From the NCBI RefSeq assembly GCF_014652455.1, contig NZ_BMYV01000001.1, positions 1,426,001 through 1,490,000 of the forward strand: DNA of 64,000 nt, written 5' to 3'. The notes below the pieces were generated by a model, which did no database searches, had not been told where the DNA came from, and saw only the letters and a program-made list of their open reading frames with translations. Origin of the DNA: Litorimonas cladophorae. Lineage in GTDB: Bacteria > Pseudomonadota > Alphaproteobacteria > Caulobacterales > Maricaulaceae. Shown here piece by piece: positions 26,406-35,761 of the stretch; the first letter of the stretch is position 1, and the number at the start of each line of letters is the position of its first letter. Made by a program: the position numbers and the translations under genes.

Positions 26406-28540
26406 CCTACCCTGATTTCACAAAACTCGATCTTGGCAGACCGCAAGGGACCTCCCGTGGCGGAGACAGCTGGGAGTCGCCAGAAGGCATTAATATACGT
26501 TCGCATTATAATAAGGACGATATCGACGGCCTTCCATTTTTGGACACCCAGCCGGGTTTTGCCCCCTATCTGCGCGGACCATATCCAACCATGTATGTGC
26601 AGCGCCCCTGGACGGTCAGACAATATGCAGGATTCTCAACCGCCGAAGATTCTAATGCCTTCTACAGACGCAACCTAGCCGCAGGTCAGAAGGGTCTTTC
26701 CGTAGCGTTCGATCTCGCTACCCATCGCGGCTACGATAGCAATCATCCGCGTGTACCGGGTGACGTCGGTATGGCAGGGGTCGCGATCGATAGCATCTAT
26801 GACATGCGCATTTTGTTCGACCAAATTCCGCTCGATAAAATGTCCGTTTCCATGACCATGAATGGTGCCGTTCTACCCGTTCTCGCCCTCTACATCGCAG
26901 CCGCAGAGGAGCAAGGCGTTTCGCAGGAGAAACTCGCAGGAACCATACAGAATGACATTCTCAAGGAATTTATGGTTCGGAACACATATATATATCCACC
27001 CAAGCCAAGTATGCGGATCATCTCCGATATTTTTGCCCATACCAGTCAGCATATGCCGAAGTTCAATTCGATCTCGATCTCTGGCTACCACATGCAAGAA
27101 GCGGGAGCTTCGGCAGATATTGAGCTCGGCTATACGCTCGCTGACGGCCTCGAATATGTCAGAACAGGTATCGCGGCAGGTATGGACATAGACCGTTTCG
27201 CCCCGCGCCTGTCCTTCTTCTGGGCGGTAGGTATGAATTATTTCATGGAAGTCGCAAAACTTCGCGCGGCCCGATTGCTCTGGGCGCAATTGATTGGTGA
27301 ATTTAATCCGACAAATCAAAAATCGAATATGCTAAGGACACACTGTCAAACGTCTGGCTGGTCACTAACCGCACAAGATGTTTTTAACAATGTAGGCCGA
27401 ACCCATATCGAAGCTATGGCCGCGGTTGATGGCGGCACCCAATCTTTGCACACAAACTCATTGGATGAGGCCCTCGCTTTACCGACGGATTTCTCAGCTC
27501 GGATTGCACGAAACACGCAAATTTTCCTACAAACTGAAGGCAAGCACACCGCCCAAATCGACCCATGGGCGGGCAGTTACTACGTCGAGCGCTTAACGCA
27601 TGATTTGGCGGCGCGGGCCCTCTCACGGATACAAGAAGTAGAAGCTTTAGGCGGCATGGCCGCTGCGATTGAAGCCGGCATTCCAAAGCTCCGTATCGAA
27701 GAGTCTGCTGCGCGCATTCAAGCTAGAATCGATAGCGGCGGACAAACAGTTGTGGGCGTGAACAAATATCTCTCCGATGAAAAAGACGACATCCCCATTC
27801 TGAAAGTAGACAACGCGGCTGTGCGGCAGGGCCAAATAGCCCGACTTAAACAGCTCCGCGCTGACCGAGATACGCAAGCTACGATGAAGGCTTTAGATGC
27901 CCTCACGAAATCAGCAGATACGGGAGACGGTAACCTCCTCGCGCTAGCTGTGGATGCGGCGCGCAAGAAGGCCACAGTTGGTGAAATATCTGATGCATTA
28001 GAAAAAGTTTACGGGCGTTTCTCTGCAAAGCCGGCGGGCGTCCGAGGCGTCTATTCAGGCGCGTTTGATGATAAAAACCCAAGTTTTAAAGCCGCTAAAT
28101 CTCGGATTGACGCTTTCACGGAGCTCGAGGGGCGCAAACCTAAAATATTGATCGCAAAAATGGGACAAGACGGTCACGATCGCGGCCAGAAAGTCGTCGC
28201 GACAGCCTTCTCTGACATAGGTTTCGACGTTGTCATCGGCCCTCTATTCCAAACACCTGGAGAGGCGGCGGACCTCGGCATTTCGTCCGATGTCGACATT
28301 ATTGCGGCGAGCTCACTTGCGGCGGGGCATTTGTCTCTTGTCCCCGAATTACGGGACGCACTGAAAGCCAAAGGACGCGACGACATTCTGATAATTGTTG
28401 GTGGCGTCATTCCACCAGAAGATGTTGAAACCTTGAAAAATATGGGCGCCAAGGCCGTCTTCCCACCTGGCACGAATATTCCAGATGCGGTTTTAGAAGT
28501 TTTAGACGTCGTCAATATGCGATTAAGTCAGGGTGCCTGA
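26402..28540 (+). CDS. mutB: Methylmalonyl-CoA mutase large (alpha) subunit, B12-dependent
   Basis: Catalytic subunit that rearranges methylmalonyl-CoA to succinyl-CoA with adenosylcobalamin. At 712 residues it has full length: catalytic barrel with [38 protein letters not shown] and [19 protein letters not shown], then a C-terminal cobalamin domain with [11 protein letters not shown] (DxHxxG, the cobalt-ligating histidine), [11 protein letters not shown] and [15 protein letters not shown]. It overlaps mutA by 4 nt. Together with PccAB at 33.7-38.6 kb it makes the complete propionyl-CoA to succinyl-CoA route, except for methylmalonyl-CoA epimerase, which is not in the window. Confidence 0.97.
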   Translation: MTYPDFTKLDLGRPQGTSRGGDSWESPEGINIRSHYNKDDIDGLPFLDTQPGFAPYLRGPYPTMYVQRPWTVRQYAGFSTAEDSNAFYRRNLAAGQKGLSVAFDLATHRGYDSNHPRVPGDVGMAGVAIDSIYDMRILFDQIPLDKMSVSMTMNGAVLPVLALYIAAAEEQGVSQEKLAGTIQNDILKEFMVRNTYIYPPKPSMRIISDIFAHTSQHMPKFNSISISGYHMQEAGASADIELGYTLADGLEYVRTGIAAGMDIDRFAPRLSFFWAVGMNYFMEVAKLRAARLLWAQLIGEFNPTNQKSNMLRTHCQTSGWSLTAQDVFNNVGRTHIEAMAAVDGGTQSLHTNSLDEALALPTDFSARIARNTQIFLQTEGKHTAQIDPWAGSYYVERLTHDLAARALSRIQEVEALGGMAAAIEAGIPKLRIEESAARIQARIDSGGQTVVGVNKYLSDEKDDIPILKVDNAAVRQGQIARLKQLRADRDTQATMKALDALTKSADTGDGNLLALAVDAARKKATVGEISDALEKVYGRFSAKPAGVRGVYSGAFDDKNPSFKAAKSRIDAFTELEGRKPKILIAKMGQDGHDRGQKVVATAFSDIGFDVVIGPLFQTPGEAADLGISSDVDIIAASSLAAGHLSLVPELRDALKAKGRDDILIIVGGVIPPEDVETLKNMGAKAVFPPGTNIPDAVLEVLDVVNMRLSQGA

Positions 28541-28693
28541 TCAACGGAAAGTGCGAATTCCATTTCGGCGTGGATGTTGATCTTCTCACCAAAGTCGGTG
28601 TAACTCACGTCAACATATTCGCGTCTTCGTGAGAAATCACTTAGATTTTTTGAGTACCCAAATTCTTGACTGAGACACGTCGGTAGGTCGCCC

Positions 28694-29677
28694 ATGATTG
28701 GTCGCATTGCAGAATTCGCAGCCGCTTGCGGGCGGGCTCTAAAAGTCCTCCATCCCAAGCGCACTTTCGGCCCAGCGGAAATAGACCCCTATTTCGGATA
28801 TTCGACACCAGACGAGATCGTTGTTCGCGGTCGTGTGCTCAGCCGACGCCCTGATAAAGGGAAAACTCCCGCTAAACTGAGCCCGACGATTTGGACGAAT
28901 TTCAAATCGATGGCGGCGCTTTTCAATACGCGAGAGTTGGAGAATGTCTCCGTTCGATGCGAAGGGCAGGAAACAGTAACAGATGAAGAAGGCTATTTTT
29001 CGCTGAACCTCCCCAAGCCGGACGACGTTTATGGCTGGGTTTCCTTTGACTGCTATTTTAACGGTGGCGATGCACCCGCAGCTTTGACGGCGCTGCTACC
29101 CTCGCCAAACGCGGATTTCGGTATAATTTCGGACATAGATGACACCTTGATCAAAACGGAGACTTGGAGTCTTTTGCGGAATCTTTGGAACTCATTGACA
29201 GGTAGTGCGGAATCTAGGCTCGTTTTTTCTGACGCTGTCGCTCTTGTCGAAATGCTCCACGACGAAGTAAATCCTGTATTCTATGTGAGCTCCTCGCCAT
29301 GGAATTTACATGCTTTCCTCTCTGAAATCTTCGATAGAGCGGGATTGATCCGTGGACCGAAATTTCTACGAGATTTAGGCGTATCCAAACAAAAGCTGGT
29401 CAATGAGAACCACCATAGCCGTAAAACCCGGTCCATCGACACGATCTTAGCGGCCAATCCCTCACTTACATTTATTCTTATCGGCGATACTGGCCAGCAC
29501 GATGCTAGGGTGTATCACGATACTATCAAACGACACCCAAACCGTATCCGTCAAGTTATCTTGCGGGCGCCGCATCGCTCCATTGGGAGGTCTGATCTAC
29601 ATTGGATTGAGAACATCATGGAGACAGGCACGCCAATATTCGTCGGCGAAACCTATGATGCTTTACTCAAATCCTGA
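28694..29677 (+). CDS. App1-family (DUF2183) phosphatase-like protein
   Basis: A 327-residue protein of the APP1/DUF2183 group, whose yeast member is a phosphatidate phosphatase. The central DFGIISDIDDTLIKTETWS contains the DxDxT haloacid-type phosphatase site, FYVSSSPWNLH is the second motif, and LIGDTGQHDARVYHD the third acidic motif. The N-terminal 120 residues form a beta-sandwich-like region. Action on phosphatidic acid is plausible but inferred. It starts on an ATG with AGGTCG upstream, 153 nt after mutB, and its stop abuts that of a convergent GFA gene. Confidence 0.85.
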   Translation: MIGRIAEFAAACGRALKVLHPKRTFGPAEIDPYFGYSTPDEIVVRGRVLSRRPDKGKTPAKLSPTIWTNFKSMAALFNTRELENVSVRCEGQETVTDEEGYFSLNLPKPDDVYGWVSFDCYFNGGDAPAALTALLPSPNADFGIISDIDDTLIKTETWSLLRNLWNSLTGSAESRLVFSDAVALVEMLHDEVNPVFYVSSSPWNLHAFLSEIFDRAGLIRGPKFLRDLGVSKQKLVNENHHSRKTRSIDTILAANPSLTFILIGDTGQHDARVYHDTIKRHPNRIRQVILRAPHRSIGRSDLHWIENIMETGTPIFVGETYDALLKS

Positions 29678-30085
29678 TCAGCCAGGCATGCCGTCAAAGG
29701 CTGGAATATTGGGATCAAGATGGGTGCAATCCATTTTTGACTTGGCATAGACGTTAAACTGCGGCTTCACTTCTTGATGCTCATTCAAAGTACCAGCTCG
29801 AATCCCAATTGATTCAGGTCGGGCTTGATTGGAGGTGAAAAGCTGAGAACCGCATCGGGGACAGAAGGTCTTTGTCAGGGTGCTCCCGCTATCAACAACA
29901 TGATTGAACGTCTTTACTTCACCCGAGATGTCTACATCTGCTACTTTCATAAATACTAATGTCGCAAATGCGCCGCCGCCAGACTGACGGCAATCTGTGC
30001 AATGACAATTTCCCTGCATGGTGATGTCACCATCCGCAACGAATGTCACATCCCCGCAGAGACAGTTTCCAGTCAGTTTCGTCAT
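29678..30085 (-). CDS. GFA (CENP-V/GFA) family zinc protein
   Basis: A 135-residue GFA-fold protein, second in the window. Zinc cysteines are seen in NCLCGDVTFVADG (CxC), GNCHCTDCRQSGG (CxCxxC), and CPRCGSQLFTS (CxxC). The C-terminal DPNIPAFDGMPG is the usual family ending. It is closer to the consensus of the family than the gene at 7990. Its stop codon directly abuts the stop of the convergent DUF2183 gene with no base between, so the transcripts overlap. Physiological substrate unknown. Confidence 0.9.
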   Translation of the reverse strand: MTKLTGNCLCGDVTFVADGDITMQGNCHCTDCRQSGGGAFATLVFMKVADVDISGEVKTFNHVVDSGSTLTKTFCPRCGSQLFTSNQARPESIGIRAGTLNEHQEVKPQFNVYAKSKMDCTHLDPNIPAFDGMPG

Positions 30086-30157
30086 TATCTCGCTCCTAAA
30101 ACCTGCAGGGTATAGATCGATGTGTCTAAGGCAATACTCTACAAAAAAACTGGGCGT

Positions 30158-30736
30158 TTAGCGTTCGCTGGCATTTACAAGGTCAAAGAACTCGGACCGC
30201 GTTTCGGCTTTCAAAAACTGCCCATCGAGTGCCGATGAAATCATACGGTGTGGTGTTTGGATACCACGCATGGTCATACAAAGATGCTCGCCCTTGGCCA
30301 TGACCGCAACGTTTTTGGTTCCCAATATTTCCATCACGTCATCCGCAATGTCAGCGACAAGTTTTTCCTGTAAACTTAAAGCATGCGCATTTTTATGTGC
30401 GATCCGTGCGAATTTCGACAGCCCTAAAACTTTGTCATCGGCAATATATGCGATCGAAACATCGCACCAGAACGGGAGCATGTGATGTTCGCACATCGAC
30501 CAAACGCGCATACCGGTTACGGCCACCATTTGGTTATGCCGAACCGAGGCGAAGGTCGTGTCCAGCTTGCCCGCATCATATTCAATGAAGTCACGCCAGA
30601 AATTCGCAATACGCCGAGGCGTTTCCAATAGACCTTCGCGGTCAGGATCTTCGCCCAGCGCAATCAGCATTTCCCGAACAAGTTCTTTCAATCGGGGGTG
30701 ATCGACTTTCTTAGGCTTGAGGTGCTGATCTGGCAT
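30158..30736 (-). CDS. folE: GTP cyclohydrolase I
   Basis: First step of folate (tetrahydrobiopterin-type pterin) synthesis: GTP to dihydroneopterin triphosphate, by a zinc enzyme of the T-fold. Near residue 80 SMCEHHMLPFW gives the zinc Cys and His, and HLCMTMRGIQTP gives the second zinc cysteine and a substrate-binding region. The length of 192 residues is standard. The start MPDQHLKPKKVDH has no near rival. It sits alone between GFA and DUF1499 genes; no fol gene is adjacent. Confidence 0.96.
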   Translation of the reverse strand: MPDQHLKPKKVDHPRLKELVREMLIALGEDPDREGLLETPRRIANFWRDFIEYDAGKLDTTFASVRHNQMVAVTGMRVWSMCEHHMLPFWCDVSIAYIADDKVLGLSKFARIAHKNAHALSLQEKLVADIADDVMEILGTKNVAVMAKGEHLCMTMRGIQTPHRMISSALDGQFLKAETRSEFFDLVNASER

Positions 30737-30797
30737 GCTTTGTCTTTCTTCGAAATCTACGCCCTAATTGCGAGATGTAATATTTCTACGCGCGGAC

Positions 30798-31220
30798 TTA
30801 GGATGGCGATTGCAAATATGTGCGGATCTTTTCGACACGTTTTCGATTTACGCCATTGTCCGAGTAGCCGACGCGGCTGGCCGAGCGAATGTGACAAATA
30901 TCCCCATCACTGCGCACTTCTACATCATCCACAAATTTAAAAATCCGGCTCATGTAAGTCGCGGAAAGATAACTCTCGGTGCGGGATGTGATTGTTCCAC
31001 CTGTCGCCTCGATGGCATCGGCGACATTTTTGAAACTTGCTTGCAATGGCGCGACCGCTCTTTCGGGCTGCACTCCGGCCTCGGAAGACACGGCATTAGG
31101 CTTACTGCCCAGCTCTTTTAATCGCTTATGTTCCAAACCTGGTGCCTCGCCTTTTTGACTATAAATGCCCAAGCCGACGAATAGAGCAAAAAGTGCCAAA
31201 ATTATATATAAGAATATCAT
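30798..31220 (-). CDS. DUF1499 family membrane-anchored protein
   Basis: A 140-residue protein with one N-terminal transmembrane segment (FLYIILALFALFVGLGIYS) and a DUF1499 domain: KPNAVSSEA is the usual start, then alternating strand-helix segments (LSATYMSRIFKFVDDVEVR) and HIRSASRVGYSDNGVNRKRVEKI. DUF1499 proteins are widespread and of unknown function. The ATG overlaps the stop of the upstream alpha/beta hydrolase gene by 4 nt (ATGA), so the two are coupled. Confidence 0.88.
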   Translation of the reverse strand: MIFLYIILALFALFVGLGIYSQKGEAPGLEHKRLKELGSKPNAVSSEAGVQPERAVAPLQASFKNVADAIEATGGTITSRTESYLSATYMSRIFKFVDDVEVRSDGDICHIRSASRVGYSDNGVNRKRVEKIRTYLQSPS

Positions 31221-32287
31221 AATGCGTTCTGTTTCATGACAAGTTCAATGTAATCATCATACCAAGTCGGGCCCATCAAAGATTGGAAAAATCCATTATG
31301 GCCGCCATGCGCGTGAATTATGCGTCGGGCTTTGTGGTTTAATTTCAAACCCAAAAGATTTTCCACGGGGATCATACCGTCATCCGCCGCTGTGATAAGG
31401 GAAATCGGAACGGGGCAATTTTCCAAATCACGCTTATCCACGCGGTAAGAGTCAAAATAGGACTTCATATCCGGAAACTCAGAATAGGTTGGCAACAGCC
31501 TTTCCGTCATTCCTAGAACCGTCTTTTGCGCCAGGAGGTCTTTAAAATCATAGAGATGCGGATAAAGAGCCTGTTTTTTCCGCAACGATCGCGTCCATTT
31601 CTTCAGAAAATACCGTTGATACATCGGATTCAGATCGACCAATGGCGCGGCGCCCCAAGGGTCGACGACGGGACTGATGGCGAAAATATGCTTGAGGTTA
31701 TGTATCGTCAAATCACGCAGGGAGCGCGCAATCCGCAACGCGAAGTTCCCTCCCAAAGAGAACCCAACGATATAAACAGGCGCGCCTTCTGATAATTTGG
31801 CGGCCTGTTTGACCGCGTCAAAAACTTCGTTGAACAGGGTCGAGTAGAACAAACCTTCGTTCAGATCGTGGCTGTCTCCGTGATCGCGATAATTCAACCG
31901 AAATACGGAGGCTCCACGTTCATAAACCCGACGCCCCGCTGTCACGACATATGTGCTGTCTTGAGACCCTTCCCAACCATGTAAAAGGATCACGAGGGCT
32001 TTATTATCGGGATGGCGCGAGTAATTGCCCTTCAGGCGCACACCATCATCGCAAGTGAGAATCATATCCTCGCCTGCATCGACCATTGGGTTTCGGCCGC
32101 GTTTGCGGAATTTCAAACTGGCCAAGATCGTTTGCACCATATGATGACGCATCAGGAATGGCGGCTTAAAGGGCGCAACGCCCGCAGGTAACGGCGGCAG
32201 CCCTGTTTTGGCGTCTAAGGGAATTGCAGCCGCAGCGTTGATTATTTTCGGATCGGGTTCGCGCATGATTGGACTGATCTGAAACAT
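31217..32287 (-). CDS. YheT-family alpha/beta hydrolase
   Basis: A 356-residue serine hydrolase of the COG0429 (YheT/ABHD1-like) group. Visible are the N-terminal PFLMRHHMVQTILASLKFRKRG, the oxyanion strand LVILLHGWEGSQDSTYV, the nucleophile elbow VGFSLGGNFALR (GFSLGG, Ser), an acid (AADDGMIPVE) and the catalytic histidine in HGGHNGFF. Natural substrate unknown; relatives act as lipases or esterases. An alternative ATG is seven codons in. It is the first gene of a coupled pair with the DUF1499 gene. Confidence 0.9.
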   Translation of the reverse strand: MFQISPIMREPDPKIINAAAAIPLDAKTGLPPLPAGVAPFKPPFLMRHHMVQTILASLKFRKRGRNPMVDAGEDMILTCDDGVRLKGNYSRHPDNKALVILLHGWEGSQDSTYVVTAGRRVYERGASVFRLNYRDHGDSHDLNEGLFYSTLFNEVFDAVKQAAKLSEGAPVYIVGFSLGGNFALRIARSLRDLTIHNLKHIFAISPVVDPWGAAPLVDLNPMYQRYFLKKWTRSLRKKQALYPHLYDFKDLLAQKTVLGMTERLLPTYSEFPDMKSYFDSYRVDKRDLENCPVPISLITAADDGMIPVENLLGLKLNHKARRIIHAHGGHNGFFQSLMGPTWYDDYIELVMKQNAL

Positions 32288-32354
32288 AAGGCGCGGTCGT
32301 GCAAGTCACACGCCGCGCCTGATTTTACTTTTCTGGATTTAGTCGGAGACCCGC

Positions 32355-32978
32355 CTAAAGATCGTTGAGGTAAGCTCCGAAATGCACATTGGGAGTCCCC
32401 TTGAGGCCCAAGGCATCAACTTCGCGCGACAAGGATGTCGCGTCTTCGCTCCGCAGGGCTATAGAGATTTTCTCTTTCCCATTGATCGTAATCGTTTCGA
32501 CCTCGGCAGACACACCATTGCGCTGGAATTTACGACGCTTGAGATTGGCTTCGTAATAACGCGACTTTTTGGACAGGGCGTCCGTCAAGCTGGCCGCATC
32601 CGCGACAGAAGAACAAGAGCCGCGGAATTTCGGCACATATGTCCCGATAATGGAGGCGGTTGTCCGCTTCATGGGGAATGTTGTCTTTACGCTGCGTTCC
32701 CATTGCTCCAGCGGACCTTGGGCTGAAATCATGGTATGAACTTCAAGCGTCTCATTATCGCAGAGTGTCGTGATCGTATTGGAACGCCCAGGCAGAAGGA
32801 AATACCTATCCGTATTATCCGTCTCAGACTCCGCGCTAAATTCCTTTTCGATGATCTGAACGATATCGTCCAAATCCGTATTATCGTCGAAGAAACCTCG
32901 CCATTGATAAAAGCGATCAGGTCCATTGGCAGCATGACGACGGGTCGGGTTTAGCGGGCGATTGTCGAGGTAAAGCAT
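32355..32978 (-). CDS. Hypothetical protein of unknown family
   Basis: A 207-residue cytoplasmic-looking protein, no signal peptide or membrane segment. It alternates charged beta and alpha segments; a lysine/arginine-rich stretch (KKSRYYEANLKRRKFQRNG) precedes a beta strand and EVETITINGKEKISIALRSE. The pattern of acidic and basic residues in a beta-rich fold recalls triphosphate tunnel enzymes, but the ExExK signature is not convincing, so I do not assign it. The ATG at 32978 is clear, but no strong ribosome site. It is monocistronic, with a 734-nt gap containing repeat copy B upstream. Confidence 0.7.
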   Translation of the reverse strand: MLYLDNRPLNPTRRHAANGPDRFYQWRGFFDDNTDLDDIVQIIEKEFSAESETDNTDRYFLLPGRSNTITTLCDNETLEVHTMISAQGPLEQWERSVKTTFPMKRTTASIIGTYVPKFRGSCSSVADAASLTDALSKKSRYYEANLKRRKFQRNGVSAEVETITINGKEKISIALRSEDATSLSREVDALGLKGTPNVHFGAYLNDL

Positions 32979-33173
32979 AATGTCCTTTAAAGGTTTCTAA
33001 TTGAGAGGGATGGAAGACGTAGGACCCAGACTTTAAAATTAAGAATTTAAAACCAAGGGAACGAATATAGTGAAGATTATGACTCTATTCGTATAAACCT
33101 GGGTAAGCTCAGGGATTTTAATGTCTTCCGCATAGAGAACCTTTAGCAAACCTTAACGCCAGAGTCAATATTT

Positions 33174-33220
33174 TGTCACGGTTCCGAAAGAAACCTGACC
33201 TTATCCACTTGTTTTGAGAT
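33174..33220 (-). repeat. Third, truncated copy of the repeat head
   Basis: On the minus strand TCAAAA, GATAAG and GGTTTCTTTCGGA occur in the same order and near the same spacing as at the start of the other two repeat copies (GGGTTCTTTCGGA in both). The similarity ends about ten bases further on. It directly follows copy B in the same orientation, upstream of the gene starting at 32978. In the rest of 32979-33173 nothing is recognised. Confidence 0.45.
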
Positions 33221-33317
33221 TTGGGGGGTCATGCAGGGATAGCAAGGCCAGACATGCGGAAACGCTCGCAGCCGCTCTCCCGTGTCTTGGGGCGTCTGCC
33301 GAAAGGCGATGTCCAGT

Positions 33318-33645
33318 AAGGTGGGACAGTCCGCGTGGTCGATATTCGCGATGGAATACCAAAGTAATAGTTTTGTTTTACGCGAAAATCAGGAGTTGGG
33401 TTGTAATGCCAACTCGCCACGCGGCAGCGGTTTTTGAAGAAGCGGCCAGTCATAAACCCCGCAGTTGGCACACTTGGAACCAGCGGTCGGCTCTCACTCC
33501 TAAAGTCCCGGCACAGTCAAATGTCTCACCATTCAATGCTCAGACCCACCGTCCTCCGAACCGGCAAGCGAGGCCCCGCCTGTCCCATGTCCGAAAGAAC
33601 CCGTGTAAGGTATCACGGGTTTTGAACACGAGGATCAGACTCTTG
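33318..33645 (-). repeat. Dispersed repeat, copy B (about 330 bp)
   Basis: Minus-strand homologue of 12695-13022 (see copy A for shared blocks). On the minus strand an ORF from about 33453 to 33229 begins MTGRFFKNRCR and has FGIPSR further on; it is 24 nt longer than the matching part of copy A. Immediately outside the head of this copy TGATATTT (33644-33651) and AAATATCA (33678-33685) form an 8-bp inverted repeat. The copy lies in the 734-nt gap between the 32355 gene and pccA. Confidence 0.75.
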
Positions 33646-33712
33646 ATATTTTCATAAGCCGCTGAAAATAAACGTATAAATATCAGGTAAAGACGGGAAA
33701 GAGTTCCACCCC

Positions 33713-35761
33713 CTACTCCGGCTTTTCGAATTCCATGATGACGTCGTCCACGGCCAGATTATCGCCGGCGGAGGCGTTCACTTTGGACACGACACAGCGG
33801 CTTTCGGCGCGGAGGGTGTTTTCCATTTTCATGGCTTCGACCACGGCTAACGCCTGTCCGTCTTCGACGGTTTGGCCTTCTTCGACCAAGACGCTGACGA
33901 CAACGCCCGGCATCGGGCAGAGCAGCAGGTTGGACGTATCGGGCGCGAGTTTAATCGGCATCAGCTTGGCGAGTTCCGCCGCGCGTGGATTACGCACCGC
34001 CACATCAAAAATAACGCCGCGATGCCAGACACGATACCCTTCGGGAATCGCGCGCGCCTTGAAGGTGAACGCCCGGCTATCGACAAAGGCACGGACAGTT
34101 TCTTCGCCCGGACGCCAGTTCAATCCGACTTCCAATTCCAAGGCGGCCTTATCACTGTCATCATTCATGACGATGGTGCGGAGGCCAGAATCGCCATTAA
34201 TGTCGGCGGAGTAGGTGCGATCTTCCCCCGTGGGAGATTTCACCGCGACGGCCCATTCGTCGGGAACATGGCGGGCGTGGTTGGGCAAGCTGCCACTGAT
34301 CTGGGCGGCGCGGTGTTCTTTGATGTCATGCATCAGCGCGCAGACGGCCGCAATTTTACGCGTGTGGCCTGCGTTCTCTGGCGCGCCCAAAAATCCGTCA
34401 GGATATTCTTCGGCGATGAAGGCCGTTGTAATATCGCCGCGTGCGAAGCGGTCATGATCGTAAACGGCTTGCAAGAACGGGATGTTATGCCCGATCCCGT
34501 CGAGTTCGAAATTATCCAAAGCGACCTTCATCGCGTCAATCGCGATACCGCGATCATCGCCCCATGTGCAGAGCTTGGCGATCATCGGATCGTAGAACAT
34601 GGAGATTTCGCCGCCTTCAAAGACGCCTGTATCATTGCGCACAATCGCACCGCTCTCGACCTTACCCTCGGCAGGGGGACGGTAGCGCTTTAGGCGTCCG
34701 ATGGAGGGCAAGAAATTGCGATAGGGGTCTTCGGCATAGATGCGGCTTTCGAGCGCCCAGCCCGTGAGGGTCACATCGTCTTGGCTCATGTTGAGCTCCT
34801 CGCCTTGGGCCGAGCGGATCATTTGCTCGACGAGGTCCACGCCCGTGATCAACTCCGTGACGGGATGTTCGACCTGCAAACGTGTGTTCATTTCGAGGAA
34901 GTAGAAATTCTTGTCACCATCGACGATAAACTCAACCGTACCCGCAGAATCGTAATTCACGGCCTTTGCCAGAGCCACAGATTCTGCGCCCATAGCGGCG
35001 CGGGTTTCTTCGTCGAGGAAGGGCGACGGGGCTTCTTCGATGACTTTTTGGTTGCGGCGCTGAATGGAACATTCGCGCTCGCCCAGATAAATACAATTGC
35101 CGTGCTTGTCGCCAAGGACTTGGATTTCGATATGGCGGGGTTGGGTGACGAATTTTTCGATAAAGATACGATCATCGCCAAAGCTGGTCGCGGCTTCGTT
35201 CTTAGAGGATTGGAAGCCTTCACGGGCTTCTTCGTCATTCCACGCGATACGCATACCTTTGCCACCGCCGCCCGCTGACGCTTTAATCATGACGGGATAG
35301 CCGACTTTATTTGCGATTTTGACGGCTTCGTCGGCGTCTTCGATCAAGCCCATGTGACCCGGAACGCAGGACACACCTGCGTCTTGGGCGAGTTTCTTGG
35401 ACGTGATCTTATCGCCCATCGACACAATCGCGTGGGGGTTGGGGCCGATAAAGGCGATCTTTTTCTTGGCCAGAAGTTTCGCAAATTCAGGATTTTCCGA
35501 CAGGAAACCATAGCCGGGATGGACGGCGTCCGCGCCCGTATCCTCGACGGCTTTGATGATTTTCTCCATCACCAAATAGGATTGGTTCACAGCGGGCGGG
35601 CCAATATGAACCGCCTCATCCGCCATCCGCACATGCAGTGCATTTTTATCCGCATCGGAATAAACCGCCACAGTTTTAATGCCCATCTTCCGCGCGGTTT
35701 TGATGACACGGCACGCAATTTCACCACGGTTGGCGATTAGGATTTTTTTGATTTTGGTCAT
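33713..35761 (-). CDS. pccA: Propionyl-CoA carboxylase alpha subunit (biotin carboxylase and biotin carrier)
   Basis: Carboxylates biotin with bicarbonate and ATP, then passes the carboxyl to PccB; together they make methylmalonyl-CoA from propionyl-CoA. 682 residues: biotin carboxylase N-domain ([15 protein letters not shown]), ATP-grasp (SAGGGGKGMRIAW, FLEMNTRLQVEHPVTE), BT linker region, and a C-terminal biotinyl domain with VVEAMKMENTL carrying the biotinylated lysine. This architecture is that of PccA rather than stand-alone AccC. Its start ATG overlaps the stop of the M15-like gene (ATGA). A 94-bp near-copy of its first codons lies upstream at 36411-36504. Confidence 0.95.
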   Translation of the reverse strand: MTKIKKILIANRGEIACRVIKTARKMGIKTVAVYSDADKNALHVRMADEAVHIGPPAVNQSYLVMEKIIKAVEDTGADAVHPGYGFLSENPEFAKLLAKKKIAFIGPNPHAIVSMGDKITSKKLAQDAGVSCVPGHMGLIEDADEAVKIANKVGYPVMIKASAGGGGKGMRIAWNDEEAREGFQSSKNEAATSFGDDRIFIEKFVTQPRHIEIQVLGDKHGNCIYLGERECSIQRRNQKVIEEAPSPFLDEETRAAMGAESVALAKAVNYDSAGTVEFIVDGDKNFYFLEMNTRLQVEHPVTELITGVDLVEQMIRSAQGEELNMSQDDVTLTGWALESRIYAEDPYRNFLPSIGRLKRYRPPAEGKVESGAIVRNDTGVFEGGEISMFYDPMIAKLCTWGDDRGIAIDAMKVALDNFELDGIGHNIPFLQAVYDHDRFARGDITTAFIAEEYPDGFLGAPENAGHTRKIAAVCALMHDIKEHRAAQISGSLPNHARHVPDEWAVAVKSPTGEDRTYSADINGDSGLRTIVMNDDSDKAALELEVGLNWRPGEETVRAFVDSRAFTFKARAIPEGYRVWHRGVIFDVAVRNPRAAELAKLMPIKLAPDTSNLLLCPMPGVVVSVLVEEGQTVEDGQALAVVEAMKMENTLRAESRCVVSKVNASAGDNLAVDDVIMEFEKPE

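Noticed and set aside
28528-28695. Possible 55-aa ORF on the minus strand between mutB and the DUF2183 gene
   Set aside because: It overlaps the end of mutB and the start of the next gene, and has no ribosome site; its protein is not distinctive.
33872-34693. Long open frame antisense to pccA
   Set aside because: Antisense frames over high-expression genes are often open because of codon bias; no signals or family resemblance. The same was judged for the long antisense frame at 9669-10373 over the metalloprotease and for others.
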